A model generated the notes under the pieces. The model was not told the DNA's origin and did not search any database. It saw nothing but the letters and a program-made list of their open reading frames with translations. A program made the position numbers and the translations under genes. Below, piece after piece: positions 16,739 through 26,579 of a DNA stretch of 64,000 bases. The stretch is from UBA12545 sp051024685 (GTDB taxonomy: Bacteria; Bacillota; DSM-521; Neomoorellales; Neomoorellaceae). Location of the stretch: assembly GCA_051024685.1 (NCBI GenBank), contig JAZHPA010000006.1:1-64000 (forward strand), in the 5' to 3' direction. How positions within the stretch are numbered: the first letter of the stretch is position 1; each line of letters opens with the position of its first letter.

Positions 16739-17606
16739 AATTAGCTACCAATATCTCCCTATTGCGGGTACGCTTTTTATGCGAAGCATCTGGCATTCCA
16801 GCGGGGAATGAAAGAGAAATTACATTAAATTCCTTATACATCTCCCTGATTTCTGGCAAATCATAGCTAGAAAGAATAAATTTCGCCTTTAAATTTCTGA
16901 GAACCTCAACTAGTTCCTTGTGTTCAGCAAGAGCCCGCATATTGTAACGATAGTTGCATGGATTGTTGGGGTATGGAGGATCAAAGTACATAAGAACTCT
17001 ACTCTTGCCTTCCTTATCGTATCTTGCCACCAACTCACGCCAGTCCAGGTTTTCAATAATAACGCCTTGTAGCCTTCGGTATGCCGGCATAATACGCTCT
17101 TCAAGGTTCCGTAAGGCACCGATTAAGCGATTTCCTTTCCCTCCATCATCGACACTAACCTGGAATCGCGGTAAGTGTAGCTCCCCTCCCCATGAAGCCA
17201 TAAGTAGGTAGAAGAAACGATGCGCCCTTTCAACCTCTCCCATATTGTCGGGATGACAACTAAGAAGACGATAAAATTCTTCTCTGCTGACCAGGTCCCA
17301 TTTGAAAGCATCTATTAGCTCTTGGGGACGATATTTAACGACCCGGAAGAAGTTAACAAGTTCTCCGTCTATATCATTAAAAACCTCAATACTACTTGGA
17401 GGTTTGGCAAATAACACCCAACCAGCGCCGCCAAATACTTCAACATAGCAGTCATGGGGTGGCATAAGGGACGCAATCTTCCGGCAAATTTTAGACTTCC
17501 CTCCTACCCATTTGAGGGGACTTCTTATAGGTTTGTAATCCATATTTATAGTTTCCTGCGCAAAAAAGGCTTCTTCTTGATATAGTAAAGCATTATTATG
17601 CCTCAT
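16692..17606 (-). CDS. D12-class (Dam-type) DNA adenine methylase
   Basis: 304 residues. Motifs are in D12 (alpha-group) order: the SAM-binding PLKWVGGKSKICRKI and VEVFGGAGWVLF, then the catalytic DPPY within YFDPPYPNNP. It would methylate N6 of adenine in a short site, GATC being typical of the family. No cognate restriction enzyme is nearby, so it is an orphan methylase. It may protect the element from host restriction or control replication. The ATG has AAAGGTGA upstream. Confidence 0.85.
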   Translation of the reverse strand: MRHNNALLYQEEAFFAQETINMDYKPIRSPLKWVGGKSKICRKIASLMPPHDCYVEVFGGAGWVLFAKPPSSIEVFNDIDGELVNFFRVVKYRPQELIDAFKWDLVSREEFYRLLSCHPDNMGEVERAHRFFYLLMASWGGELHLPRFQVSVDDGGKGNRLIGALRNLEERIMPAYRRLQGVIIENLDWRELVARYDKEGKSRVLMYFDPPYPNNPCNYRYNMRALAEHKELVEVLRNLKAKFILSSYDLPEIREMYKEFNVISLSFPAGMPDASHKKRTRNREILVANYDIKKIAEEAGILGK

Positions 17607-17706
17607 TTTATCACCTTTCTTAACAATAGTGTTGTTATATCTAAAGTGGACTCCCTTACTACATCGGGTATAACCTTAGAAAGTCAACACATGAAACGCA
17701 ACCCAG

Positions 17707-18058
17707 CTACTTAAACAGCTTAAACCAGTCCAGCCCCAGTTCTATATACACTCTCTGTCTCAAAAGCAAGTGAGGGTCCTCAATTCTATCTTTTTCTGGG
17801 TCCTGCTCATCAGATGATAAGAAACTAACCTCTATGCCGCGGCCGCTCAATATAAGCTTAGTCTTCATGTCTTCTCTTATGCCGCCTCCGGCAAAAACAA
17901 TTATTGTAGGTAAAGGCCCCCTGGCGGCCGCCCCTCAACGGCACCCAAACATTTGCCTGCCGGAAAAGCTTCACGCCCGGCACGCCTGCAAGCGCAAACT
18001 CAACTAGATCTTCCAGAACCCGGCCCCTGTTAGCCTGAACGAGGACACCCAGCGTCAA
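17707..18058 (-). pseudogene. frameshifted gene of unknown function
   Basis: The first part (TLGVLVQANRGRVLEDLVEF...QANVWVPLRG) starts at a TTG overlapping the stop of the upstream gene. The sequence then continues in another frame as GPLPTIIVFAGGGIREDMKT and runs to GLDWFKLFK and a stop at 17707. Both parts look protein-like, so a one-base indel near 17925 has probably split a ~115-codon gene. I do not recognise the family. Confidence 0.45.
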
Positions 18059-19467
18059 TCCCTCCTGCGACTTTTTTCGACAACGTTCGCCACCAGCCCG
18101 CACCAGACCCTGGCGTCCCCTTCCAAAGCAGGGGGGGCCTTGCCCGCCCTCCGCAGGGCACCGTCCGCATCCAAAGGATAAAATTCCACGACCCGCGGCT
18201 TCACCCCCAGCCTGGCCAGCTCCTCCAGATACATATCTAGCACGGTTTTCTCCTGCGGCTCACCCATAAGTGGGACCACCACTACGGGGCAAGCAGCCAG
18301 GGCCGCCATGACTGGTGGCTGTTCAAACCACGCCCCGGCCTCTACTACCGTAAACTTGGCACCTTTTACCTCGCGCCCGTGGGCAGCATGAATAATCTCC
18401 TGAAAAAGCTCCACGTGCTCGGAGGAAAAGTCCGGCGTGCCTATGTTGCCGAGCTTATTTCCCGCCGGGAGATACCATACTCCCCAGGTTTTGCCACGCT
18501 TCTCTAGCATCTTCACTGCGAGCTCCGGCGTCATAGAAGTCCCAAACGTCATTATCCCTGCATCCTCTAGCCGGCACTTGGCCGGCTCGGTCTGCCTCAC
18601 GCCGAACCAGAAGTCTGTCTCCGGGTTAGCCAGGTTGAAGTTGAGCAAAGCTACGTCATACCCCATACGGCCGGCCGCCACAGCCAGGTTTAAAGCCGTG
18701 AAGCTCACCACAAAACCGGAAGGCGACCATACGGCAGCCAGGCCTTCAGGTGTTTTCCCCGCAAGGTGTTGCCCTCCCGCCCGTACCGCGCTAGAAGCCA
18801 AACCGGGAGTATCACGTTTCCGCACCACTTTGCTGGCGGGCTTAAGAGCCCGGAAGTTCACGCGAGGAAGATTCACCTTGGGAACGGAGAGCCTGGAGCC
18901 TTTGTCATGGCGTTCAGCTTCCTTTTCTTCCGCCTCAGCCTCTTGCTGCAGTCTTCCGGCTTCCTCCGGAACAGGGGGCCGGGCCGCCTTGCCCCCACCA
19001 GGGCGGAACAATTTTGACCATATTTGCTCCTTCTCTACTTCCGCCCTGGCAGCTATCTCGGCCAGAGCTTCAGGAGAAATGCCGGGTACATGCACCGACA
19101 TGCCCCTGAGGATCGCCGCCCTTTCCTCAGGTTCAGCCGTGTGCTCCACCCTGTAGAGGACTTCTGCCGGAGAGGCTGGCACGAAGACAAAGTCAACGCC
19201 CAGGCCAGCCGCAGGCATAACCAGGGGGTTATCCCGGGAAATCACCAGCACCACCCGGAAACGCCTCGTGAGCAGCTTTAAGGCGTCCTCCCTGGTTACA
19301 CCGCCCACTTCCGGGACGTCCTCGCAAAAGACCACGACTTCTGCGGAGTGCTTTTCGGCGACCGCCACGGCCATATCCGTAGAAAGGCACGTTTTCACCT
19401 CGTGCCCCGCCTGAGAAAGCACCCCCTCCAGGGCCTCCGGAGCACCCGAAACAACACACACCCGCAT
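18055..19467 (-). CDS. TadZ/CpaE-like protein with degenerate P-loop
   Basis: 470 residues. The N-terminal ~120 residues form a receiver-like fold (MRVCVVSGAPEALEGVL, VVVFCEDVPEVGG). A charged linker follows, then a MinD/ParA-type domain in which Walker A has decayed to WSPSGFVVSFTALNLAVAAG. The switch sequence VALLNFNLANPETDFWFG is kept, so the fold probably remains but ATP hydrolysis is unlikely. It heads the gene block next to the T4SS genes and may anchor the machine. Confidence 0.65.
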   Translation of the reverse strand: MRVCVVSGAPEALEGVLSQAGHEVKTCLSTDMAVAVAEKHSAEVVVFCEDVPEVGGVTREDALKLLTRRFRVVLVISRDNPLVMPAAGLGVDFVFVPASPAEVLYRVEHTAEPEERAAILRGMSVHVPGISPEALAEIAARAEVEKEQIWSKLFRPGGGKAARPPVPEEAGRLQQEAEAEEKEAERHDKGSRLSVPKVNLPRVNFRALKPASKVVRKRDTPGLASSAVRAGGQHLAGKTPEGLAAVWSPSGFVVSFTALNLAVAAGRMGYDVALLNFNLANPETDFWFGVRQTEPAKCRLEDAGIMTFGTSMTPELAVKMLEKRGKTWGVWYLPAGNKLGNIGTPDFSSEHVELFQEIIHAAHGREVKGAKFTVVEAGAWFEQPPVMAALAACPVVVVPLMGEPQEKTVLDMYLEELARLGVKPRVVEFYPLDADGALRRAGKAPPALEGDARVWCGLVANVVEKSRRRD

Positions 19468-19486
19468 AATGCATCAACTCCAGCAG

Positions 19487-21235
19487 CTACATGAGCTTCT
19501 CCAAAATAGGCATGGGATCAATCCAACTGCCTCCTATAGATCTCACCCCAAAGTGGAGGTGCGGCCCGGTCGACCAGCCCGTGCTACCTACGGCCCCAAT
19601 CCGCGTACCCGGCCTTACTCGATCCCCTAAAGACACATCGATACGGGAAAGATGGCCGTAGAGATATTCGTACTGCGTATCCCGAACTATAACCGCCAGA
19701 CCATAAGCCCCCATATCGCCGGCATGGCTCACCACGCCGCCGGAGACACTCACGACCGGCGCCCCCGCTGGCGCAGGTATGTCTACGCCCTCATGAAAGC
19801 TTTCGGTCCCCCAAAGGGGGTGGACCCGCCAGCCGAAAGCGCTCGTGATCTGGTAATAGCCAGGCGCCGGCCACACCGCCGGCGAACGGTAACCCAAGGC
19901 CCTCTCTACCACATCTTTGATATAACGATCTGCCGCCTGTACGTCACTGCCGTAGCCGCCGTAGGAAGCCAAGGCCTTCCTCAGGTTATAGGGGAGATTA
20001 TCGGGATCTAGGTCTTCCCAGTCCACCCCACCCGCAACGGCATTAGCGAGGACCCAGGCCCCGACAATTATCTGCGCCCTGGGGTTCCAACGGTCCTTAT
20101 CAGGATCAAAGCCATACCTTCGTGCACGCTCCGACCAGTAGTCGGGGTGCAACTGGGTTAGGCCGAAGGCCCCGGTCCTCTCGTTGACAGCATTCGGATT
20201 CCAGCTGCTCTCCTTCTCGATCAGCCCGGCCAAAAACCACACCGGAATGCCGGTAAGCTCTTTGGCTTCCTCCAAATAGGCTAGGAACTCCATTGGGATG
20301 GAAGCCCCCGATATGACCCAAAGCAAATTTCCTACCTGGTCCCTCAGCCAGGCCAGATTTTCAGCCTTGGCAGAAAAGGCCTGCCCAGCTTCAAATACGG
20401 CCTTTGCCGCAAGATCCGCCTGGGTATCATCCGGTATCCCGTAAAGCTCTACCAAATAGGGCCGGAGATAGTTGCTCAGTCCGTCGGCCAGCTTCTCTTC
20501 CCCCGCAGGCTCCTCGTAAGTGATAGATCCTCCCGAGAATTCCTTCGTGACCCACCTATGCTTAAACAGGTAGTGTCCCCTTATGGTATACGCCTCGACT
20601 AGCAGGTAGACGGTGAACGTCTCCTCCGAACCGTTTTCGCGGGACACCGTTACCGTAGACTCTTTGTAGTAAAAATAAGGGCGCAGCTTCTCGGCTGCGT
20701 CCTCCATCTTTTCCTTGACCCACCCCTCATCACGTAGCTTATCGTTCCCGGGATCCGAAGAAGCCAAATAGAGTACGGGAGCGTATACATCTCCCCACTG
20801 GTTAATAAGCTTTACATCCCTCCCGTACCTATCCCTAAACTCCCCAAATCTTTCCGTGCCCTTCCGGGGATACCACCTGCCCTTATCGGGCACCAGCCAG
20901 GTCTCTTTAACGTTCCACTCCTGCACCAGGGACGTAGCCTGTTGTTTAAGAGCGATGTCTTGGGGGTCAGGGTTTACGCCCAGGAGGGTCACCCCACCGG
21001 GCATAGCGCTGTAAAAGGCTGCCACAAGGACCAAAAGCACCAGCAGGACAGCTACCATGACGGCGACGGGCAGGCCGACCGTGGCCACCAAAGAGCCGAT
21101 GGCCGCGCCTAAGACCTTGCCCCCAAGGGCCAGGCCTTTCCTTGCGGCCAGACGGAGGAGCTTACCGCCCAGCCTCCGCGTTACCCGGACTGCAGTATCG
21201 TGGGCCTGGTTCTCTAAAGTGTCCAGATGGCCCAT
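19487..21235 (-). CDS. VirB1/CwlT-like cell-wall hydrolase: lytic transglycosylase plus M23 peptidase
   Basis: 582 residues. An N-terminal membrane anchor (~50-80) precedes a spacer. The SLT lytic transglycosylase domain has catalytic Glu in LIEKESSWNPNAVNERTGAF and GLTQLHP. A C-terminal M23 LytM-type metallopeptidase has HEGVDIPAPAGAPV and GPHLHFG zinc ligands. It opens peptidoglycan for the conjugation channel. The ATG overlaps the virB6-like stop (TGATG), with GGAGG 8 nt upstream. Confidence 0.85.
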   Translation of the reverse strand: MGHLDTLENQAHDTAVRVTRRLGGKLLRLAARKGLALGGKVLGAAIGSLVATVGLPVAVMVAVLLVLLVLVAAFYSAMPGGVTLLGVNPDPQDIALKQQATSLVQEWNVKETWLVPDKGRWYPRKGTERFGEFRDRYGRDVKLINQWGDVYAPVLYLASSDPGNDKLRDEGWVKEKMEDAAEKLRPYFYYKESTVTVSRENGSEETFTVYLLVEAYTIRGHYLFKHRWVTKEFSGGSITYEEPAGEEKLADGLSNYLRPYLVELYGIPDDTQADLAAKAVFEAGQAFSAKAENLAWLRDQVGNLLWVISGASIPMEFLAYLEEAKELTGIPVWFLAGLIEKESSWNPNAVNERTGAFGLTQLHPDYWSERARRYGFDPDKDRWNPRAQIIVGAWVLANAVAGGVDWEDLDPDNLPYNLRKALASYGGYGSDVQAADRYIKDVVERALGYRSPAVWPAPGYYQITSAFGWRVHPLWGTESFHEGVDIPAPAGAPVVSVSGGVVSHAGDMGAYGLAVIVRDTQYEYLYGHLSRIDVSLGDRVRPGTRIGAVGSTGWSTGPHLHFGVRSIGGSWIDPMPILEKLM

Positions 21236-23205
21236 CACATATACCTCCAGGAGTCAAGACCGCCGCGCTTCAGTGTGGGATAAACAGCTTTGATTTGGTT
21301 GTAGGTCGAAGCTACCACCGACCCTACCTTACGGCCGGCAGAAACGGCCGTGCGAATCCCCGGAGTTGCCGCCACCTTATGTCCAACCTCGGCTACCCTA
21401 CCTGCAACGGCGCGGGCCCCAGGGTTCTGCATCACCTTCTCCCCTACCTTCTTAAGGCCCTGGCCAGCCAAGGATCCGGCCAGGTATCCTGCGGTGCCCG
21501 TTATACGCCCCACAAAGCCCGCCGTTTTGGTAGCTACCTCGGCCAGTACCTCGCCACCGGGTATAGCCCCGGCCACCAAGGAGTATGTCAGGGCCGTCGC
21601 CATAGCAGCCACCCTGCCCGCCTTGGCACCAAAGCCTAGCGCCCTCTGCAGGGCTGAAGGCCGGGAGGCGGACCTAGCGCCAGCCTCAGGAGTAGTCTGC
21701 TGGCCGTCACTAGCACCTGGGGCCTGGTAAAAGCCGCGCTGGAAGGCTGCAGCATCCTGTCCGTAGGAAGAACGGGCGTCCGGCAGTACCGCGCCGCCCT
21801 GGCCATTCCGACCGGGAACAGGCACTTCTTGGACGCCACCGGCCAGCATCCCGCCATGGGCCGTTTCCGCACGGGCAGAAACGCCGCCGTAACCTGCAGA
21901 AGCAGGCGGCACAGGAGTGACAGACTGCCCACCAGAAGTAACAGGCCCGGAGCCGCCAGAACTAGTAGGCGAAGCAGGTCCCTCTTCTTGGCCTACACGG
22001 AACCCTATGGGCCTGCGAGGAGTTTCCGCCTGAGGAGAAGACTGCCGCATAGCCCCGTCACCACCTGGGAGGCCTCCTCCGGGCTTATTGCCAGGAATCC
22101 GGCCCTTTATGCCCTCTGCAGCCTTGCCTCCCCCGAAAGTAGCCGCACCGAGCCTTACCAGAGAAGCGAGGCCTCCCAAACCCAGCGCGCCTACCAGGGC
22201 ACTCCTGGCTATACCCTCCTCCCTTATGCCTGCCCAGTTAACTATTAAGGACTGCAAGGTATTCCGTAAGGCCTCGGCTACCGGGATGACTGCATAGATC
22301 ATTACAGTGAACTGGAGCCAGGTGGCCCCGTTCTTTACATCGCAGATGAGCATTAAGGTACTCAGGGCAAGCCCGTGGGCCACGGGCATAAAGGCATTGG
22401 TGGCCAGCTCGCCCAGCCACACTGGGGCTGCAAGGGAAGCCCGGTTTATGGCCCAAAGGATGGCCATCACAGGAGTAAAAGCGAACATAACCGTAATGAC
22501 AAATTTGCGGATGATGTAGATAACGTTAAGCCACAGGAACATGAAGGTAAGGAAACTCCGAACTACGGCTGTACCTACAACGCTTCCCGTAGATATACCC
22601 TCGCCAGTGAGGGAGACCGAAGCCCAGTCCTGGATATTCCGGCCCAAATTAGCCGCCACAGCGTTAAAGGCTTCACCTATAGCCTCGGTCAAAATCCCCG
22701 AGATCCACATCAGGGACTGGACCACCAGAGGAGCCAGAAAAACTATACCTACGCATAAAAACCACCGCTGGATGGACTCTACGGCCTCGGCCCGAGCTGC
22801 AGGATTAAGTGATCCGTAGAGGAGCTTAAAGCCAGTAGAGGCAATCACCAGCACGTAAAAGGGAAGGGTCACCGTGGCCAGGGTATTAAACCACAGGCGC
22901 ACCACAGGGACCTCACTGGGCTCCCACGGCCTGCTGTTCTTTTCCGCCTCGCTCAAGCCCTCACCAAAGACTAGCTTGTCCAAGGTATGGAAGCCCCCCT
23001 GCTGGGCCAGGTTGGCCGCCACCCGGATCGGGAAACCTATCAGCCCGGCAAATATCTTCTCGAACACAGACCCCTTATCTTCGGGGGCCCAAGGGTCATC
23101 ACTCGCCGCAGACTGAGGTTCCGTAAGGACTTGGGCGAAGGCCGGAGACGTCGCCCCAAACACGACCGCAATCAGGAGGATAATAAAGACCAGCCGCCGG
23201 AACAT
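21235..23205 (-). CDS. VirB6/TrbL-like multi-spanning T4SS membrane protein
   Basis: About 656 residues. A signal peptide, then at least six hydrophobic segments between residues ~100 and ~370 (e.g. LPFYVLVIASTGFKLLYG, FVITVMFAFTPVMAILW), then a long low-complexity Gly/Ser/Pro/Gln tail of ~280 residues. This is the organisation of the VirB6/TrbL channel component in Gram-positive conjugation. The ATG overlaps the virB4 stop (TAATG), so translation is coupled. Confidence 0.75.
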   Translation of the reverse strand: MFRRLVFIILLIAVVFGATSPAFAQVLTEPQSAASDDPWAPEDKGSVFEKIFAGLIGFPIRVAANLAQQGGFHTLDKLVFGEGLSEAEKNSRPWEPSEVPVVRLWFNTLATVTLPFYVLVIASTGFKLLYGSLNPAARAEAVESIQRWFLCVGIVFLAPLVVQSLMWISGILTEAIGEAFNAVAANLGRNIQDWASVSLTGEGISTGSVVGTAVVRSFLTFMFLWLNVIYIIRKFVITVMFAFTPVMAILWAINRASLAAPVWLGELATNAFMPVAHGLALSTLMLICDVKNGATWLQFTVMIYAVIPVAEALRNTLQSLIVNWAGIREEGIARSALVGALGLGGLASLVRLGAATFGGGKAAEGIKGRIPGNKPGGGLPGGDGAMRQSSPQAETPRRPIGFRVGQEEGPASPTSSGGSGPVTSGGQSVTPVPPASAGYGGVSARAETAHGGMLAGGVQEVPVPGRNGQGGAVLPDARSSYGQDAAAFQRGFYQAPGASDGQQTTPEAGARSASRPSALQRALGFGAKAGRVAAMATALTYSLVAGAIPGGEVLAEVATKTAGFVGRITGTAGYLAGSLAGQGLKKVGEKVMQNPGARAVAGRVAEVGHKVAATPGIRTAVSAGRKVGSVVASTYNQIKAVYPTLKRGGLDSWRYM

Positions 23206-25004
23206 TACGCCATTCCCCCGATCTTGGTCTCGACCAAAGGCCACTCAAAGGGGGCAGGTGAGACCTGGAGCGCAGTTGTGGACCCACTAACGCGGAGTAT
23301 CCCCTCACCCGGCCGGGCCCGCGAAAGGAGGTCCGCACACCCGGAGGCCAACTTAAAGTAATCCACCGCAGCCAAAGCAGCGTGCTCTTCCTGCTTTAGC
23401 ACAAGTATCGTAGCGCAAGACTCGATAACCGCTCGCCCTTCTTCTGATCTGGCAAACTCCTCAAACCTCTGCGTAGCAATGGTCAGGGCGCAGCCGTGCT
23501 TCCTGCCCCTCCGGGCCAAAACCTCCAGGTAAAAAGCCGCGTCTGGATGGCGGAGGAACATCCACGCTTCGTCAACGGCTATACTCTTTTTTACCTTCCG
23601 CCCTCCCCTCTGGGCAAAAAACTGCCAAAGCCAGGAGAGGATAGCGTACACCCCCACAAAACGGGTAAACTCCGTCTCTAGGCCCCGGAGATTGAAGCAT
23701 ACAAATGGGGCATCGCCCTTTAGGTGGACTGTAGTCTGGCCGTCAAACATACCTAGAGAGCCATCCTTGGTGAGCAGCTTTATGCCGTCCGCCAGCCTCT
23801 CCGCACCGGGCTTCCTGGACAGGCGGGTCTGGATGTCCGAAAGGGTAGGCATGGCCTTCTTGACGCCGCCACTGTAAAGGCTAGCCGCCTCCGCCGTTAT
23901 CCCCCTCGCCGCATATTCCTCGCGTACCGCCTCTTCAAGCAGAGCGGCCTCGCGCACATCCAGTCCCTGACCCGTCTGGTAGCGAAACACCGCGGCCACC
24001 AGCCCGTGAAGGTCGGCCATCTTCTCCTGGAGGTTAATCCTCTTCTGCCCGGTCTCGTCTTCTTCCGGCTCAATATCCAAGGGGTTTATGCCAGAGAAAG
24101 TGCCTGGTCTCAAAGAGACTACCTGGCCACCGAGGGCCCGGCAGAAGTACTCATACTCGCCCTCTGGATCCACGAAAGCTGTTTTAACCCCGCGATAGCC
24201 CTCAAGGAGGGCAATAAAGCGAAGGGTAACAGACTTACCCGAACCCGTTTCTCCGGTAATGAACATATGCTGGTTCGGGATGATGCGCTCGCCGGCAAAT
24301 CGGTCCAGCATCACCGGGGCACGGGTATAAACGTTATAGCCCAGGAGTATCCCCGAGGTGTGACCACTGCCTGCAACGGAAAGGGGAAGACAGCAAGCCG
24401 CCCCGCCGACCGTCAGGGCCTTCTCGAAATCAGAGACCCGGTTGGCGGCCAGGGGGAGAACGGACTTTAGCCCGTCCAACTGGCGCAACACCAGGGCCGC
24501 AGGCCTTATGGCCGTACGGGCCAGCACCGCCTCTACGATCCTACACCTGTTTCTTAAGTCTTCTTCAGTCTCTCCATGTACTAGGACCAAAACGGTAACA
24601 AAAAAGAGCCGGTCGATGCCCAGCTCTATGTTTCTCCGTAAGGCCCGGTATTCTTCAACCTGATAGTAGAGGGACTCTCTCCTGCCGCCCTCTTGTATGT
24701 ACCGCGTTGCCGCCTGGTCCTCTTTTTGCTGCAGCCTCCTGATCACATCTTGGTCGGCAGCAGGCACTATATGGACCGAAACGTCAACATCTCCGATGTT
24801 TAACAGGGGATCCAACCAGCCGACGTTGAGCTCCCTCCGAAGAGCATGTATGGCGTAAACCCTGGCATAGCCCGGACCGAGCCGAAGCATATCAAAGTCC
24901 ACATAGAGACCATCCGGAACAAAGAGGTCCTGGACCCGCAGGGGCTTCGGCTCGCCGTCCGGAGCAGGCACAGCCGCATCCGGCTTCTTTCGTTTGAACA
25001 GCAC
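23205..25004 (-). CDS. virB4: VirB4-like conjugation ATPase
   Basis: 599 residues. The N-terminal VirB4 domain precedes a Walker A (FITGETGSGKSVTLRFIA) and FVDPEGEYEYFCRALGG. Walker B is SIAVDEAWMFL, followed by ARRGRKHGCALTIATQRFEEF, the conserved Arg/Gln region. It is the universal T4SS motor and the best single marker that this is a conjugative system. Part of the usual N-terminal domain may be supplied by the separate gene at 25839-26579. Confidence 0.9.
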   Translation of the reverse strand: MLFKRKKPDAAVPAPDGEPKPLRVQDLFVPDGLYVDFDMLRLGPGYARVYAIHALRRELNVGWLDPLLNIGDVDVSVHIVPAADQDVIRRLQQKEDQAATRYIQEGGRRESLYYQVEEYRALRRNIELGIDRLFFVTVLVLVHGETEEDLRNRCRIVEAVLARTAIRPAALVLRQLDGLKSVLPLAANRVSDFEKALTVGGAACCLPLSVAGSGHTSGILLGYNVYTRAPVMLDRFAGERIIPNQHMFITGETGSGKSVTLRFIALLEGYRGVKTAFVDPEGEYEYFCRALGGQVVSLRPGTFSGINPLDIEPEEDETGQKRINLQEKMADLHGLVAAVFRYQTGQGLDVREAALLEEAVREEYAARGITAEAASLYSGGVKKAMPTLSDIQTRLSRKPGAERLADGIKLLTKDGSLGMFDGQTTVHLKGDAPFVCFNLRGLETEFTRFVGVYAILSWLWQFFAQRGGRKVKKSIAVDEAWMFLRHPDAAFYLEVLARRGRKHGCALTIATQRFEEFARSEEGRAVIESCATILVLKQEEHAALAAVDYFKLASGCADLLSRARPGEGILRVSGSTTALQVSPAPFEWPLVETKIGGMA

Positions 25005-25008
25005 GAGA

Positions 25009-25842
25009 TCATCTCCCGTAATTCATGAGCTTCGTTATCCTGGCCTCCGAAGAGGGATGGGTAGCATACAGGGCTGCCGCAATGCTCCGAGGCCGGTCAT
25101 CGGGCATACGGTTTAAGAAGAACACCAGGGCATCGCGGTATCCCTTGCTCGCAGCATATTCGTCGGCCGCATATTCTTCGCCTCGATTTACGGCCAGGAA
25201 AGAAAGCTCCAGGATTTTGGTCAAGATCCAAATCGCGAGCTTGAGGGTCCAGGCAAACAGAAGGAAAACCCAGCCCACGCCGGCATACTCGCGATCAAAC
25301 TCGCCTGCGCCGAAGCCTATAAGGCTCATGATGAACATGAATGCAGTAGCTATCCACAGGGCAACGGTGCCCGCAAGATTGCTAACGTAGGCGATCAGCC
25401 GCACTTTGGTGTCGCCATTTTGGAGGTGGGCCACCTCGTGGGCTAGCACCGCCTCTAACTCCTCGACGGTAGCGCTCTTAAGGAGTCCTTCGGTGACTGC
25501 TACGGTCTTCGTGCCTACGGCAAAAGCGTTAGGATAACTATCTCGCTGGACGAATATATCCGGCTTCTGCGCGAGACCGCACCGGGCAGCCACCCTTTCA
25601 AAGGCCGGTATGAGGACCTCTTTTTCCCTGCCCAGCGGCGGACGGAGTCTGGTGACTGCGCGGAAGTACGTTTCGCCTGCAGGGCTCAGAGCAAGGGCAA
25701 CAAGGGCCGCCTCGATCACAAATCCCCAGAAGAAGGCCGCGTTATCTGATAACCCGAATATGGCCAGGCATAAACCTATCAGAAACCAGTTTAGGACCAC
25801 AATACAGCCCAGGACTGCCAATCGGAAGCCTTTCAAAATCAT
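25009..25842 (-). CDS. HtpX-like M48 membrane metallopeptidase
   Basis: 277 residues. N-terminal membrane helices, then zinc-binding HEVAHLQNGD with a third ligand in NRGEEYAADEYAA, and two more helices between. HtpX proteases act in membrane quality control. It is located inside the T4SS operon (overlapping ATGA with the upstream gene), which suggests that it processes or quality-controls the secretion machine on this element. Confidence 0.85.
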   Translation of the reverse strand: MILKGFRLAVLGCIVVLNWFLIGLCLAIFGLSDNAAFFWGFVIEAALVALALSPAGETYFRAVTRLRPPLGREKEVLIPAFERVAARCGLAQKPDIFVQRDSYPNAFAVGTKTVAVTEGLLKSATVEELEAVLAHEVAHLQNGDTKVRLIAYVSNLAGTVALWIATAFMFIMSLIGFGAGEFDREYAGVGWVFLLFAWTLKLAIWILTKILELSFLAVNRGEEYAADEYAASKGYRDALVFFLNRMPDDRPRSIAAALYATHPSSEARITKLMNYGR

Positions 25843-26579
25843 TGAGCAACACTCCTTTGGGAAATATGATAAAGGGTCATTACGCCAGCCTGGACTCCTT
25901 CGGAAGGCCTCCAGGGACGATTTCGGTTCAGAAGATGGTAGAGGAGATCCGCAACGGCATCGCTACCCAGAACCTCAACCTTGAGCCGCGCAGGCGCAAG
26001 CGCATCGGCCAATATGGCCAGCCTGGCGTACAGCTCCCCGCGGGCAAAATCAAAGCCGTGGGGCGTATCAAACCCTATCACCAGGTACGCCTGACGGGCG
26101 TTGGCCGCACGCTCCTGGCTCATGGCCTCCAAGAAGTCGGCCCTCTGGCGGGCCAGCTCCCTCAAGGCCCCCGGAACGCTCACGCTCCTTAGCTCCTCAA
26201 CTACGCCGCGCACATCCACAGCCTGGGACGTCACGAGCACCTGTACGGGAAAGTGCACCTGCATTAGCGCCCCTATGGCGTAGTCCTCTACGGCGTTCTG
26301 CTCCTCGTCAGAAAGGAGCCAAAAATCGGCGGCAGACACACGGGCTACCAGCCTGTAACGGTTGCGGGTGAGAACCAGCACTCCCTCCCGGATGTCCTCC
26401 ACTTCCCACAGATCCGCGAGGGAAACTGCCTCGGCCTTCTTCCTGCCGCCAGAAGGCCGCTTTAAAGAGGAGGCAGGCGCTCCCCCGGCCTCCACATACC
26501 TGGTGTAAAGCCAGGCACCCACGCCCGCCAGCACTGACAACACGAGAAAAGTCACGGTCAGAAGGCTGGAAAGGCTCAA
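25839..26579 (-). CDS. T4SS membrane protein resembling a detached VirB4 N-terminal domain
   Basis: 246 residues. One N-terminal helix (LLTVTFLVLSVLAGVGAWLY) is followed by a soluble alpha/beta region: VEDIREGVLVLTRNRYRLVA...YAIGALMQVHFPVQVLVTSQ...YLVIGFDTPHG...LYHLLNRN. This pattern resembles the N-terminal domain of VirB4/TraC proteins, here as a separate gene between prgI and virB4. The TTG start has AGGAGG 8 nt upstream. Confidence 0.6.
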   Translation of the reverse strand: MSLSSLLTVTFLVLSVLAGVGAWLYTRYVEAGGAPASSLKRPSGGRKKAEAVSLADLWEVEDIREGVLVLTRNRYRLVARVSAADFWLLSDEEQNAVEDYAIGALMQVHFPVQVLVTSQAVDVRGVVEELRSVSVPGALRELARQRADFLEAMSQERAANARQAYLVIGFDTPHGFDFARGELYARLAILADALAPARLKVEVLGSDAVADLLYHLLNRNRPWRPSEGVQAGVMTLYHISQRSVAQ

